DNA of 64,000 bases. Source: a virus. The stretch lies in IMG/VR virus record IMGVR_UViG_3300026097_000009, positions 1 to 64,000 of that record; one strand, given 5' to 3'. The notes beneath the pieces were generated by a model. It searched no databases. It saw only the letters and a program-made list of their open reading frames with translations, and had not been told where the DNA came from. The position numbers were made by a program, and so were the translations under genes. Positions 41,210 through 50,877 of this stretch are shown here, one piece after another (positions within the stretch are counted from its first letter, which is position 1; every line of letters begins with the position of its first letter).

Positions 41210-44200
41210 GACCATTTTAATACAATATTAGCATTAACTGCGTCGCCACTTACTTTATACACGTTGATAGCAAGAACATCCGGGCCGTTCGGGAAGGTGC
41301 CTCTTCCACCGATTGTGGTATTTGTAAGCTCTTTCAATTTGTCTAGAGTCAATGTCGCCCTTTCTCCAGGTACCGCAATAAACGAAAATACAGTTTCCCC
41401 AGGCTGTGCATACGCAGGATTACCAAATTCAAATGTTACAGTATCAGAAGCACTGATTGATGCTACAGAAGTCTGGCTAAATGTAACCTCGTAAAAAACA
41501 GTGCCTCCTAATTGTAATTCATTAACATTGGATACCGCTGTACCAGCTGGCCAATTAGTATCGGATGCCGCTACAGAAGTACCAACTGTTGCGCCACTGG
41601 CTACCCAGCTTGCTTGTGTGAACAGCAATCTGTTGGTAATTCCTTCATATGTGCTGAAAACGAATTTTAATTCTGTGCTTGCATTAGTTTGATTATTAGC
41701 TGTTGTGCCGCCGAATTGATCTTGATAATATACCTGAACAGAGTCAACGCCGTTGTCTTCTACCCTAGTTACAACATAAGTGTCGCCGCCGGAACCGGTA
41801 AATGCATTGGGATTCTGCGAAAATATTTGTGCACCAACAAGAATAGGACCAGCTGATACATAATCCGCATAATTTAATGGAACTGGAGAAAATCTATCAT
41901 TAAACAGCCCGGTTCTTGTGTACACAAACCCTGTGTCAATATCGTCTGAAACCGTTGCTGTTGCCGTAGTTAAACTTGCGCCGCCATTCCAGTCAACTGA
42001 GCCGCCACCTGCAATCTGTGCAAAACTCGGCTGTCCGCCTTGTGCAAGACCGCTTAATCCTCCCCAGCCGATATCTGCCGGGTTGATAGGATAGTTTTGC
42101 GGATTAAGAATACCTTCGATAACAATGCCACCTCTGATAGGCGAATCATCGCCGGCCGTTCCGTCTGATGTAATTTCCAAACTGTCAAGCAATAACTGAG
42201 CTCGATTCACCAGTTCTCTTTCTCCTAGATCGCCAACAATAGCGTTAGATACGCTCGGTGCTAATCGAATTAAGAACGCAGTTTCTCGTGTAGTAGTTAC
42301 AGAAATGCCGTTAGCTGAATATGAGAATAAGTATCCTCTATCGTCATCAAACAATCCATCTGTTAACAGTGCCGAACCCCAGTGACTAATCACAGGAGTT
42401 ACTGTGGTACTAACTAGAATTACGCCTGCGCCTGCACTGTGACTTACTGCGTCTCCTGCGCTATAGGTTCTATTAGATCCGCCTGCAAAATTACTCAAGT
42501 TGGCTGATCTTGTTAATCCAGAAAGTGTGTTACCGGATCTTGTAGTGTAACTTATTAACTCATTGTCTATCATTATGGTTCCGCCGTTAGTGGGGAAATA
42601 GTAACCATTAAACAATTCTAGTGTTGTATCTCCTGATTCGATGCTTAATCGAAGGGCATCTCTTGCACCTTCGTTCTTAACATCATATCTCACAGGTAAG
42701 TTAGCTGTACGCATGTATGCTTCAGTTCGGTTATTTGAGTTTCTAATTCTGTGGAAAATTATAAATTTACCGTCTGCTCCACGCAACATAAATTCAATAA
42801 ATCCAGCCGCGTACCATGTATATTGTACGCCAATCATCTGCATTTTTGTAGGATCTAGATTATAACCGCTCGGACCGTTTCCATCTAGTTTATCAAGGTT
42901 CCACTCTTCTTGCGGAATAACTTCATCCTGTGTTAGTGCAATTTTTGCTCCGGAAACATTTACCGCTCCTCTAAAATCAGGAGATATTGTCATGTTTTGC
43001 TGATCTGTAATCGAAGTTACCGTATGGCTCATACCTCGTATAACGATCGGATCTCCAACTTTTAGTTGATCTTGGAATCTTGTATCTGTACCTACTACTG
43101 AATTCGAATCAGTATTAACCGCAATTGTTCCTGCTAATTGGAAAGTTGAGCTTCTTTTCACAACAGCCATTTTTATGCCATCGAACTGGAAGAAAATTCC
43201 ATTCTGATCATCGAACGGGCCAGTTCTTACAGTTGCACCGTGCCAGTTTTTAACACTCATAGTAGCTTCAGGTCCTAACGAAGCAGTTAATGCCCCTACT
43301 GGAGTTGACGATCTTACCCTAAAGCTTCTTTCGTCAACTATGCTTTCTATGGTGTATTCGCCGTTATAACCGCCGGTTGATATTCCGGATATAACAATAA
43401 CTCCACCTACTTGTGCGTTATGGTTAGTATCGTCAGTAGTTATTGTTAGCAATGAATTAGCCGCTGTGCTTTCAGCTGTTGCACTTAGTAAGTTATAGTT
43501 CGGAGCAAACAATGCGCCTGTTGTATACATTATGCCTTTACCTGATTGATAACGTATATACTTTTTACTCTGACGAACTGCTTGTGCTCCATGCGCAGGA
43601 CCGCCTGTTCCTAGCTGTACACCGCCGTCGAACGGTCTATGTGTAAAGAAAGTATCCGGACGACTGTACACAACACCTGTCATATCAGTATTGGTATCAA
43701 TAATTCCAGTTGTTCTAGCTGTGTAGCGTATTTCTGTCGGGCCAGGAATTTGACTAACATAAAAAGGACCGCTTGCTAATTCGTGATTTGCACTGGCCAG
43801 TGTAATAATCTGTGTTGCATCTGTGTTTGACACAGCAACAAAGGTATTTTCTCCGCTCGGTGTTCCAAATGCAATTTTATCCCAACCGGACGATGATTCC
43901 ATGCTTTCTACAGACCATGTTATCCCATCGAATGTAGTTGCGGCATTTGTAGATCCTCTTGCAACCGCTACAAAGTTAGTTCCATCGAATGCAACAGAAT
44001 TCCAGTTCGCACTGGTTCCTATGCTTCCTGTAGTCCAATTTATTCCGTCTGTGGAATAACCAGAAGTTGCTGTTCCTTCTGCAACAGCAACAAATCTGTC
44101 TAGACCAAATTCAATATCTCGCCATGAGGCACTTGCTGGAGCTGTTGCACTTGTCCAACTTTGTCCGCCATTTATAGAGTATGCGGCATCAGTTCCGCCG

Positions 44201-47200
44201 GTTTCGAAGGTTACAAAATAAGTTACCCCTCTTAGTGTGCCTGCACCAATTGCTCTCCAGTTTGACGTCGTAGGCAATGTCGATCCTGTCCATGTCTGGC
44301 CTCCATCTGTAGAATATGCGGCAGCCGTAGAATTATTTCTTACTGCAACAAAGACGCCGTCACCGTATGCTACACCGTTCCATGTTCCTGAGCTTGGTAG
44401 TGTGGAAGCAGTCCAGCTAATCCCATCTGTAGAGTATGCGGCTTCGTTTGTATCTCCGACCGCAACAAAATATCCTACTCCATCAACTTCGCCGTATGCC
44501 ATATCTTCCCAAGCACTTGCGCTAGGCATTGTTGATGCTGTCCAGGTTTCTCCGGTAGTACTGTGTGCGGCAACATTAGATCCGCTTTCTACAGCAACGA
44601 ATCTATCTTCACCGTATGCAATTCCTCGCCAGTCGCCGGACACAGTAATAGTGCCGTCGGCACCACTAAATGCTGGTGGAGGATTTGACGATATATCAAT
44701 TAATAAACTGGACCCAGGCACAAGTCCGTGATCGGATTCAAAATCAATTGTTATTGTTGCAATAGCTCCAACATTAAGGGTAGTTCCATTTGTAATAGAA
44801 CCTATTAACGCATCACTTAGGGTTAAAGAACTAAAGAAAGTAATTGAATCTCCTTCGTAAGGTGTTCCGGAAACATCAGCATCGGTAATTGCGCCTTGAT
44901 CTACAGCAGTTACAACTATTATTGCATCGTTTGTTCCAGTTGTACCGCCTAAAGCCGAACCTGGGATTAAAATTTTGTCGCCAGTGTTATATCCAGAACC
45001 ACCATTTTGCACTGAAACAGAATAAGAACCGTCTTGTCTAGTAATTGTAAAGAAAGATCCACCACCGGACGGTGTAACAAGACTGCCTGTTACACCAGTA
45101 TAATCTGCATCACCTGTTACACCTGTGCCACTTAGTACTGTAAAGTTAACAACCGCTCCTGTGCCGAAAGAAACTCCATCAACCCTAATTGTAATATCGT
45201 TATCGGGAGAAGTTCCGCCGAAATCAGTTCCTACAAAAGTTACAACATCACCTTGTGCGTGTCCACTGCCTCCTGCAAATAAAGACACTGTGTAGTTCCC
45301 ACTACCGCCTTCACGATCTACATCAATTCTAAAATTAATGCCAGCTCCGGTAGTTGAATCCTGATTTACATTTGTATATGTTTCGCCGCCTGATATCGAC
45401 GTACCTTCAGTTTCAAAAGAAGTAATTGCGCCGCCTGAATCAATTTCTGTAACTATAATTGTTAGATCGTTAGCGGGTGTTTCACCGCCTAAATTATCCC
45501 CTGTAACTAAAATTCTATCGTTTACAGCATAGTTTTGTCCAATTTTAGAACTGTCTTGGGCATCAAACACAGTGTAAGCACCGGCAGATCTAGAAACATT
45601 GAATGTTCCGTCTTCTCCGATAGGTTGAACGTTAGATCCGCTCACTCCAGTGTTTGTTCCATTACTTCCTGTAAGTGTAGAAGTATATGGACCACTAAAA
45701 TCAACTGTATTACCGTCAATCGCAGTAATAAACAGAGCATCGCCCTCGCTGTTATCAACGGCCATTCCGGCTGATAATCCTGAAGAATCAGTTAACGTAA
45801 TAGATGTTGAATCTTCTGCAACATCATCTGCAATGTTTAATTCAGTTCCGTTGGCACCTGCATCTGCAACACCTGTTATGCTAGATCCTGGTACTAAAGA
45901 ACTAGACCCTGAAATAGGCGATCCGATTGTCGGAGCAGTTCCTGTAAATGCTATAAATGTAGAATCTGTAGGGGTGTTAAATCTAGATGTAACTGAAGCA
46001 TTTGTACCATTCGATTCTACCGAAAACGTAGGAGTTCCTATAGAGCTTCCTGTATAGAACGCTCCCTTCCTAATTTGTGTGAAGTTTGTTACTAATTCTT
46101 CGCCGTTAGATTGTCCTACTTTAGCCTGAGAATAGTAGGTAAATGTGGTGGCTGTAGGAACTCTAAACACTAGAAAACTACCTTCAGCTCTACCAAAACC
46201 TCTAATATTATTACTTAGGCCTTTCACTGTAATCGGATCACCTACTGAGAAGTTGTGAGGACCCGGGGTAGTTACTGTAATTAAAGAAGAACCGAAATCA
46301 CCTGAATTTGACGATGCGTCTGTGATCACTGAAGAAATATCAATATCTGTTCCTGGTACTTCGTATATGGACGGATAACTTCTCTGTAATGCAATCGCTT
46401 GCCACTTAGTAGGCTGTAACCCGTATTCAAAGTCAGCGTCAAGCATAGCTTGCGGAGTAGCGACACGCATACGTTCGATAGCGTCTGTTCCAAAGTCCCA
46501 CGGTCTGATAGTTTGATATTCTTCTTCTGAAAATACCTGAATGCTGTCGCTGGCGCTCATCGAGCTTGTATCATATTCTAGATAGATCGATGTAACACCA
46601 TCAGTAGCTTGCGAATATGTAGGCCAATCTAGATCTCTGATGTATTCTCCGGTACTATCTCTACCTTGCTTTATAACAAACGAGCCGCCGGCGGTTGTAT
46701 CTGAAAAATTATATATTATGTTGTTTGTATCGGTATTGGTAATCAGCAATATTTCATTACTGTTAAATTTACCTAAAACTTTTATTGTGCTTACACCAAA
46801 CTCTTTAGCCGGTACTTCATCATCGCCGTTTGTCATTACATTTGTTAAAATACCAACTAATGCGGTAATTCTTGCGGCGGCACCTGTTTCTGCATTGTTA
46901 TCTAAAGTTTGTTGTACACTGTCAGTCTGCCCAAATGTAGGTGCGCTGGTATTAGTAAAAATATAAGTGTTAATTAAACTATTGATATAGTTTTGTCCAG
47001 CAACATCTTCAGCAGGACTATCGCCTAACTGGCTAACTCCGTTGCGCCAAAAATAACTTGAAAGATTTCTAGTTTCGATGTTCCCGCCGTATCTCAAGTC
47101 GTGTGCGTAAGCATCGACAGCATATCCTGCGTCTCTTCTGCAGTCTGCTTCGCTGTACAAAAATCCATTAAAAGGAGAATTACCTTCAGATATTTCGTTA

Positions 47201-47334
47201 TTAATAAATGCTACAAGTTGATCTTGTATAAAGGTTTTGTTAGCTGTTAGTAAAGCATATGCATTTGGGTATAAGTTTGCGCTTCTACTTATTCCTGGAT
47301 GAAAAACATAATCTTTTATAATCTTTTTTGCCAT
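41194..47334 (-). CDS. giant modular tail fibre/baseplate protein with seven-bladed propeller
   Basis: 2046 residues. The N-terminus holds the module SANLYPNAYALLTANKTFI...FLYSEADCRRDAGYAVDAYA (read in two parts, up to about residue 80) found in large virion proteins of marine T4-like phages. Three tandem Y-x2-GD-x-I-x2-G-x-LGGTT-type beta modules follow (DNA about 44840-45640), then seven BNR-like blades (about 43790-44640). After these come fibre-type domains including a WHGATVRTGPFDDQNGIFFQ segment. BNR propellers often bind or cleave glycans; no catalytic Asp/Arg set is evident. It is a receptor-binding or baseplate-fibre protein by inference. Confidence 0.85.
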   Translation of the reverse strand: MAKKIIKDYVFHPGISRSANLYPNAYALLTANKTFIQDQLVAFINNEISEGNSPFNGFLYSEADCRRDAGYAVDAYAHDLRYGGNIETRNLSSYFWRNGVSQLGDSPAEDVAGQNYINSLINTYIFTNTSAPTFGQTDSVQQTLDNNAETGAAARITALVGILTNVMTNGDDEVPAKEFGVSTIKVLGKFNSNEILLITNTDTNNIIYNFSDTTAGGSFVIKQGRDSTGEYIRDLDWPTYSQATDGVTSIYLEYDTSSMSASDSIQVFSEEEYQTIRPWDFGTDAIERMRVATPQAMLDADFEYGLQPTKWQAIALQRSYPSIYEVPGTDIDISSVITDASSNSGDFGSSLITVTTPGPHNFSVGDPITVKGLSNNIRGFGRAEGSFLVFRVPTATTFTYYSQAKVGQSNGEELVTNFTQIRKGAFYTGSSIGTPTFSVESNGTNASVTSRFNTPTDSTFIAFTGTAPTIGSPISGSSSLVPGSSITGVADAGANGTELNIADDVAEDSTSITLTDSSGLSAGMAVDNSEGDALFITAIDGNTVDFSGPYTSTLTGSNGTNTGVSGSNVQPIGEDGTFNVSRSAGAYTVFDAQDSSKIGQNYAVNDRILVTGDNLGGETPANDLTIIVTEIDSGGAITSFETEGTSISGGETYTNVNQDSTTGAGINFRIDVDREGGSGNYTVSLFAGGSGHAQGDVVTFVGTDFGGTSPDNDITIRVDGVSFGTGAVVNFTVLSGTGVTGDADYTGVTGSLVTPSGGGSFFTITRQDGSYSVSVQNGGSGYNTGDKILIPGSALGGTTGTNDAIIVVTAVDQGAITDADVSGTPYEGDSITFFSSLTLSDALIGSITNGTTLNVGAIATITIDFESDHGLVPGSSLLIDISSNPPPAFSGADGTITVSGDWRGIAYGEDRFVAVESGSNVAAHSTTGETWTASTMPSASAWEDMAYGEVDGVGYFVAVGDTNEAAYSTDGISWTASTLPSSGTWNGVAYGDGVFVAVRNNSTAAAYSTDGGQTWTGSTLPTTSNWRAIGAGTLRGVTYFVTFETGGTDAAYSINGGQSWTSATAPASASWRDIEFGLDRFVAVAEGTATSGYSTDGINWTTGSIGTSANWNSVAFDGTNFVAVARGSTNAATTFDGITWSVESMESSSGWDKIAFGTPSGENTFVAVSNTDATQIITLASANHELASGPFYVSQIPGPTEIRYTARTTGIIDTNTDMTGVVYSRPDTFFTHRPFDGGVQLGTGGPAHGAQAVRQSKKYIRYQSGKGIMYTTGALFAPNYNLLSATAESTAANSLLTITTDDTNHNAQVGGVIVISGISTGGYNGEYTIESIVDERSFRVRSSTPVGALTASLGPEATMSVKNWHGATVRTGPFDDQNGIFFQFDGIKMAVVKRSSTFQLAGTIAVNTDSNSVVGTDTRFQDQLKVGDPIVIRGMSHTVTSITDQQNMTISPDFRGAVNVSGAKIALTQDEVIPQEEWNLDKLDGNGPSGYNLDPTKMQMIGVQYTWYAAGFIEFMLRGADGKFIIFHRIRNSNNRTEAYMRTANLPVRYDVKNEGARDALRLSIESGDTTLELFNGYYFPTNGGTIMIDNELISYTTRSGNTLSGLTRSANLSNFAGGSNRTYSAGDAVSHSAGAGVILVSTTVTPVISHWGSALLTDGLFDDDRGYLFSYSANGISVTTTRETAFLIRLAPSVSNAIVGDLGERELVNRAQLLLDSLEITSDGTAGDDSPIRGGIVIEGILNPQNYPINPADIGWGGLSGLAQGGQPSFAQIAGGGSVDWNGGASLTTATATVSDDIDTGFVYTRTGLFNDRFSPVPLNYADYVSAGPILVGAQIFSQNPNAFTGSGGDTYVVTRVEDNGVDSVQVYYQDQFGGTTANNQTNASTELKFVFSTYEGITNRLLFTQASWVASGATVGTSVAASDTNWPAGTAVSNVNELQLGGTVFYEVTFSQTSVASISASDTVTFEFGNPAYAQPGETVFSFIAVPGERATLTLDKLKELTNTTIGGRGTFPNGPDVLAINVYKVSGDAVNANIVLKWSEAQA
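43790..44640 (-). repeat. seven BNR-like repeat units in the giant fibre protein
   Basis: Seven coding repeats of about 120 bases encode blades of the form W-x-x-IAYG-x3-FVAV...AAYSTDG-x-TW. Recognisable starts are WRGIAYG, WEDMAYG, WNGVAYG, WRAIGAG, WRDIEFG, WNSVAFD and WDKIAFG. The number matches a closed seven-bladed beta-propeller. Repeats are diverged, so this is old duplication, not a recent tandem expansion. Confidence 0.85.
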
Positions 47335-47335
47335 T

Positions 47336-47989
47336 TTATGCTCCGAATGCTATACTAAACGCTGAAATTCTAGTGTCGACATAATCTTTTCTCGTTGCGT
47401 CAGATGTTTGTGTTGGTTGATTATTAATAGTAATACTGTCCGATGTTAACGTGTTTACTTCAACTGTATCGGCTGCAATTCTTGCACCAATATCTGCGTT
47501 TCCTGTAATACTTAAATTTCCAGTTCCTATAATTTCTCCTTGAACCGAAAGCTCTCCTGCACTATCGCCTGGCCCTACATTCAAGGAAGTAAAACTTGCG
47601 GCTCTAGGAACAGCAAGTCCAATTTCGATATTATCAATCTTACCAATATTAGAACTACTAGAAATATTAACAACACCGTCTACTACTGAAAAATAAGGTG
47701 TTGATCCTTCACTGATTGTTAAATCGCCATCAATATCTAAAAAATCCAGTGTGCCTACTCTGCGTAAGTTACTACCTGTAATACCATCACCTAAGGAAAT
47801 AGTGGTAGATTCTCCGCCTTCAACTAATTGGGTTCCTTTAATTATGATGTTGTCTACTCTTAAAACACTTTCGTCAGCACCCGAGTCTATGACTAATGAT
47901 GCGAGAGAAACATTTCCTTCTTCGTCTACATTAAAACCCGGACTTTCAAATCCAAATTTAGATTGAAACGCCTTGTAGTTTACTGGCAC
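47336..47989 (-). CDS. small tail-fibre/baseplate-type structural protein
   Basis: 217 residues from a GTG at 47989; an AGGAG six bases upstream fits, while a nearby ATG (47993) is out of frame and runs into a stop after eleven codons. YKAFQSKFGFESPGFNVDEE starts it, followed by regular beta strands of the type seen in fibre shafts (LSITGNADIGARIAADTVEV). It ends with the TSDATRKDYVDTRISAF segment common in fibre C-termini. A late promoter is placed upstream. It is probably a trimeric fibre or connector. Confidence 0.7.
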   Translation of the reverse strand: MPVNYKAFQSKFGFESPGFNVDEEGNVSLASLVIDSGADESVLRVDNIIIKGTQLVEGGESTTISLGDGITGSNLRRVGTLDFLDIDGDLTISEGSTPYFSVVDGVVNISSSSNIGKIDNIEIGLAVPRAASFTSLNVGPGDSAGELSVQGEIIGTGNLSITGNADIGARIAADTVEVNTLTSDSITINNQPTQTSDATRKDYVDTRISAFSIAFGA

Positions 47990-48010
47990 CCATATCTCCT
48001 TAATAATAAG

Positions 48011-48018
48011 TATTTATT
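48011..48018 (-). promoter_or_regulatory. T4-like late promoter (AATAAATA)
   Basis: Minus-strand AATAAATA 21 bases before the GTG at 47989, with AGGAG in between. It lies just downstream of the 48033 gene's stop. Confidence 0.5.
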
Positions 48019-48032
48019 CATTTTTAGCTGTG

Positions 48033-48467
48033 TCAAGATCGTGTTGGATTATTTATAGTTTCGTAGTATGTGGCGCTAAAAATAGCCCTTGCACCGTCTA
48101 ATAATGTACTGTTGTCGTATGTGCTTCCGTCTGGGCTTTCGGCAGGATTTATAATTACATTTACATTACTGTTGTCAACGGTTGCTGTAACATCGATAAG
48201 ATTTTCTGAAAGTGTGAGAGACCCATAAACTATAACATTTGCTTCACTCGGACCTGCTAACACCGAACATTTTAATAGTTGTTTTCTTGCGTTTGAAATA
48301 TCAACCACAATAGTATAGTCGGCAGCCATAAATTCGCCAACATACCATTTATCTAGGATTGTGTTTGATTCAACAGGAACCCAAGGACCTTTGTAAGAAA
48401 AGTTTACACCGTTTTGTAATCTAAGGGTTTTATTAAAACCACGAAAAAAATACTTTGAAAAATCCAT
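48033..48467 (-). CDS. small virion structural protein candidate
   Basis: 144 residues, mostly beta strands (YTIVVDISNARKQLLKCSVLA; DVTATVDNSNVNVIINPAES). MDFSKYFFRGFNKTLRLQNGV opens it and FSATYYETINNPTRS closes it. No enzymatic motif. Two late promoters flank it, suggesting separate adjustment of its dose within the tail-fibre cluster. Confidence 0.65.
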   Translation of the reverse strand: MDFSKYFFRGFNKTLRLQNGVNFSYKGPWVPVESNTILDKWYVGEFMAADYTIVVDISNARKQLLKCSVLAGPSEANVIVYGSLTLSENLIDVTATVDNSNVNVIINPAESPDGSTYDNSTLLDGARAIFSATYYETINNPTRS

Positions 48468-48486
48468 ACATACTACCTTACGATAG

Positions 48487-48494
48487 TATTTATT
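48487..48494 (-). promoter_or_regulatory. T4-like late promoter (AATAAATA)
   Basis: Minus-strand AATAAATA 19 bases before the ATG at 48467, placed at the end of the preceding oxygenase gene. Confidence 0.5.
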
Positions 48495-49087
48495 TAATTT
48501 TTAATGTTTTCGATTTTTGTTTTAAAAGCAACGGTTGTGCGTAAACCCTTGAATGTTTTGTTGGGCGGAAGACCGTGATGTTCTATACTACCTTGAAAGA
48601 ACGCAACTCTTCCAGGTTTTGGTAAAATCTTTTTAATTCCTGATTTTAAATGCAGAATAGTTTCACCTCCCCAGGCGTCATGCCATTCTCGATTTGCATA
48701 GTATAATATTGTTATACTATCTTCAGTAGGATGATCAGTATGTGGAATAGTATCATGAATATATTGTTGCCCATTGACCATAATTTCGTGACACTTTACG
48801 TCATATTTAAGATTATTAATTAGTACCTTGTAAAACATTTTCCAACAGGTGTCAGTGTGTATATGTGATACCGCTGGAAAAATCTGTTGTTTTAGACATG
48901 GAGTTTCATTAGTGATGTTATCTTCGAAATAAGTTGTATGCCCCCAATTCCAACCATAAGAGTTATGAATAGTGTCGTGAACATGATCCACAAACCAATC
49001 AGGAAACAGATTATCAAGAACTAACAGTTTGTCTTGATAAGGATTAAAATCGTTAATCTTATCTGTTTCCTCTTGGGTAGATATCAT
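48494..49087 (-). CDS. 2OG-Fe(II) oxygenase (prolyl-hydroxylase-like)
   Basis: 197 residues. The iron ligands are visible as His116-x-Asp118 in IPHTDHPTED and His170/His171 in GSIEHHGLPP, with Arg183 in GLRTTVAF as the 2-oxoglutarate anchor. The ILYYANREWHDAWGGET stretch between is typical of P4H-type cores. The enzyme is co-transcribed with a carbamoyltransferase and a GT9-like gene (TGATG overlap), so hydroxylation of a sugar, lipid or fibre residue in the same modification pathway is the likely job. Confidence 0.88.
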   Translation of the reverse strand: MISTQEETDKINDFNPYQDKLLVLDNLFPDWFVDHVHDTIHNSYGWNWGHTTYFEDNITNETPCLKQQIFPAVSHIHTDTCWKMFYKVLINNLKYDVKCHEIMVNGQQYIHDTIPHTDHPTEDSITILYYANREWHDAWGGETILHLKSGIKKILPKPGRVAFFQGSIEHHGLPPNKTFKGLRTTVAFKTKIENIKN

Positions 49088-50877
49088 CAGTTTTTAACAG
49101 TAATTAATTTACCATATTCAGGTAAGAACAGATATTCAATATCCGAATTTACCAGTGTTCTAACAGCATCGTCAAGTGTTTCTACGAGAGGTTCGCCTCC
49201 TAGATTAAACGAAGTATTAAACACAATCGGTACACCGGTTTGCTTATAAAACTCTGAAATTAGAGAATGATAGTGTTCGTTCTGTTCAGGAGTTACTGTT
49301 TGAATTCGACAGGTTCCATCTACATGGATAATACTAGGAATTTTTTCAGCGATCCCTGGCTGGCATTTTACTGCGTACATCATATACGGTGAGTCTTCCA
49401 TTCCTCTTAGATCGAACCAATCATGCACATGTTCAGCAAGAATTGACCCTGCAAACGGACGGAAGTATTCACGACGTTTAATCATGTTAACAAAATCTTT
49501 ACCGTCTTCAAATGTTGGATCGAATAGGATACTTCTGTTACCTAACGCCCTCGGACCTGCTTCTGAACTTCCTTGGAATAGAGATACAATATTTTTCTCT
49601 TTCATTAATGCTACAACGTTTTCATTATTTGCATCGGAAATTTCTACACCGTATTTTTCTACCACGCTAGAAATATCAGAGTCTGTATAATTGTATCGTG
49701 GACCATGATACAAATCTTTCAAAGGACGAACAGTCATATCGTCTTCAATACCGTGCCAGAACATCATTGCCGCACCTATTGCTGTTCCTGCATCATTAGA
49801 TACTGGCTCTACAAACAGCTCGATTCCTTCGTCCTTTAACTCTTCAAGATAATAATAATTAGCCACACAGTTTAAGCCGTATCCACCGGACAGCACAACT
49901 TGCTTCTTTCCTGTTTTTTCAACAGCCATTCTAATAACTTTTAATACCTGTTCTTGGGTTGCTTTCTGACATGCGTATGCCATATCACGACGATTCTGTT
50001 CTTTTGTTAAATCGTCACTTTCAGGAATATCATTTATAAACTCGAACACATTTTGATTTACAAATGCGCCTTGTGGGTAATTAGGAATAAACAGGTCACG
50101 GTTTGCTCTATCACCGTAAGCAGTTGGTCTAAAGAACTCCGGAATTTTATCATTCTTTTCACCGTATGGAAATAATCCCATTGTTTTTCCTGCTTCGATT
50201 GCTGGAAATCCGCAGTATTCTGTAACGGCTTCGTATACTTTTGTAATGCCGCATGTATCAGAGAATACACATTCATGCGTATAACCGTCTTCTGCATAAT
50301 ATGAGCTGTCGAAATCTGGAACATAAGAAGATACAATAGGATCTCGTGCTCCTAGATGCTTCCAGACAGTTCTAAAATCTGCAGGATACGAACAATCGAT
50401 GATACTTTCTGTTTCGAAGAAAGTTAAATGACTGTCTCCATATGAAATAGGAACAAATGTTCCTGCGCCATCTACAACAACAGCTACCGCATCTTCAAAA
50501 CCCGAACGATAAAACGCACAGGCCGCGTGTAGCTTATGGTGCATGAATGCTAAATCCACAACCTGTGGATGATTTAGGCCAATATGAGGTTCGATTAGTC
50601 CTACTTTTCTTGCAAGTGCTGTATACACATCGTCAGGAGAGTAATCAATTTTTCCTGCGCTGCCTAGTTCAGTTGTGTGGGCAATAACTAGATAGTCAAT
50701 TTTATCTGTATACTCTTTTATTTTAAGCATAGAAGCAAGAGGACCGCCATCATATTTCTGACGGCTAAATCTTTCTTCTTCTGTGGCAAAGACTAACTCG
50801 CCATCCTTTAATAAGCATACGCCGGAGTTATGGCCTCTAGCAATACCAGCTACCCATGTTGATTTTTTATCACTCAT
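49087..50877 (-). CDS. carbamoyltransferase (NodU/CmcH/TobZ family)
   Basis: 596 residues. The N-terminal kinase-like domain has GIARGHNSGVCLLKDG (11-26) and HHKLHAACAFYRSGFEDA (113-130, the metal/active-site histidines). The middle has VVLSGGYGLNCVANYY, and the C-terminal YrdC-like part QGSSEAGPRALGNRSILFDP is followed by REYFRPFAGS. Such enzymes use carbamoyl phosphate and ATP to O-carbamoylate sugars (Nod factors, antibiotics, LPS). Full length and intact. The start overlaps the stop of the GT9-like gene (ATGA). Confidence 0.95.
   Translation of the reverse strand: MSDKKSTWVAGIARGHNSGVCLLKDGELVFATEEERFSRQKYDGGPLASMLKIKEYTDKIDYLVIAHTTELGSAGKIDYSPDDVYTALARKVGLIEPHIGLNHPQVVDLAFMHHKLHAACAFYRSGFEDAVAVVVDGAGTFVPISYGDSHLTFFETESIIDCSYPADFRTVWKHLGARDPIVSSYVPDFDSSYYAEDGYTHECVFSDTCGITKVYEAVTEYCGFPAIEAGKTMGLFPYGEKNDKIPEFFRPTAYGDRANRDLFIPNYPQGAFVNQNVFEFINDIPESDDLTKEQNRRDMAYACQKATQEQVLKVIRMAVEKTGKKQVVLSGGYGLNCVANYYYLEELKDEGIELFVEPVSNDAGTAIGAAMMFWHGIEDDMTVRPLKDLYHGPRYNYTDSDISSVVEKYGVEISDANNENVVALMKEKNIVSLFQGSSEAGPRALGNRSILFDPTFEDGKDFVNMIKRREYFRPFAGSILAEHVHDWFDLRGMEDSPYMMYAVKCQPGIAEKIPSIIHVDGTCRIQTVTPEQNEHYHSLISEFYKQTGVPIVFNTSFNLGGEPLVETLDDAVRTLVNSDIEYLFLPEYGKLITVKN

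Noticed and set aside
44237-46057. Several plus-strand open frames opposite the giant fibre gene
   Set aside because: They are shadows generated by the Thr/Ser/Gly-rich codons of the repeat modules; none has independent signals.
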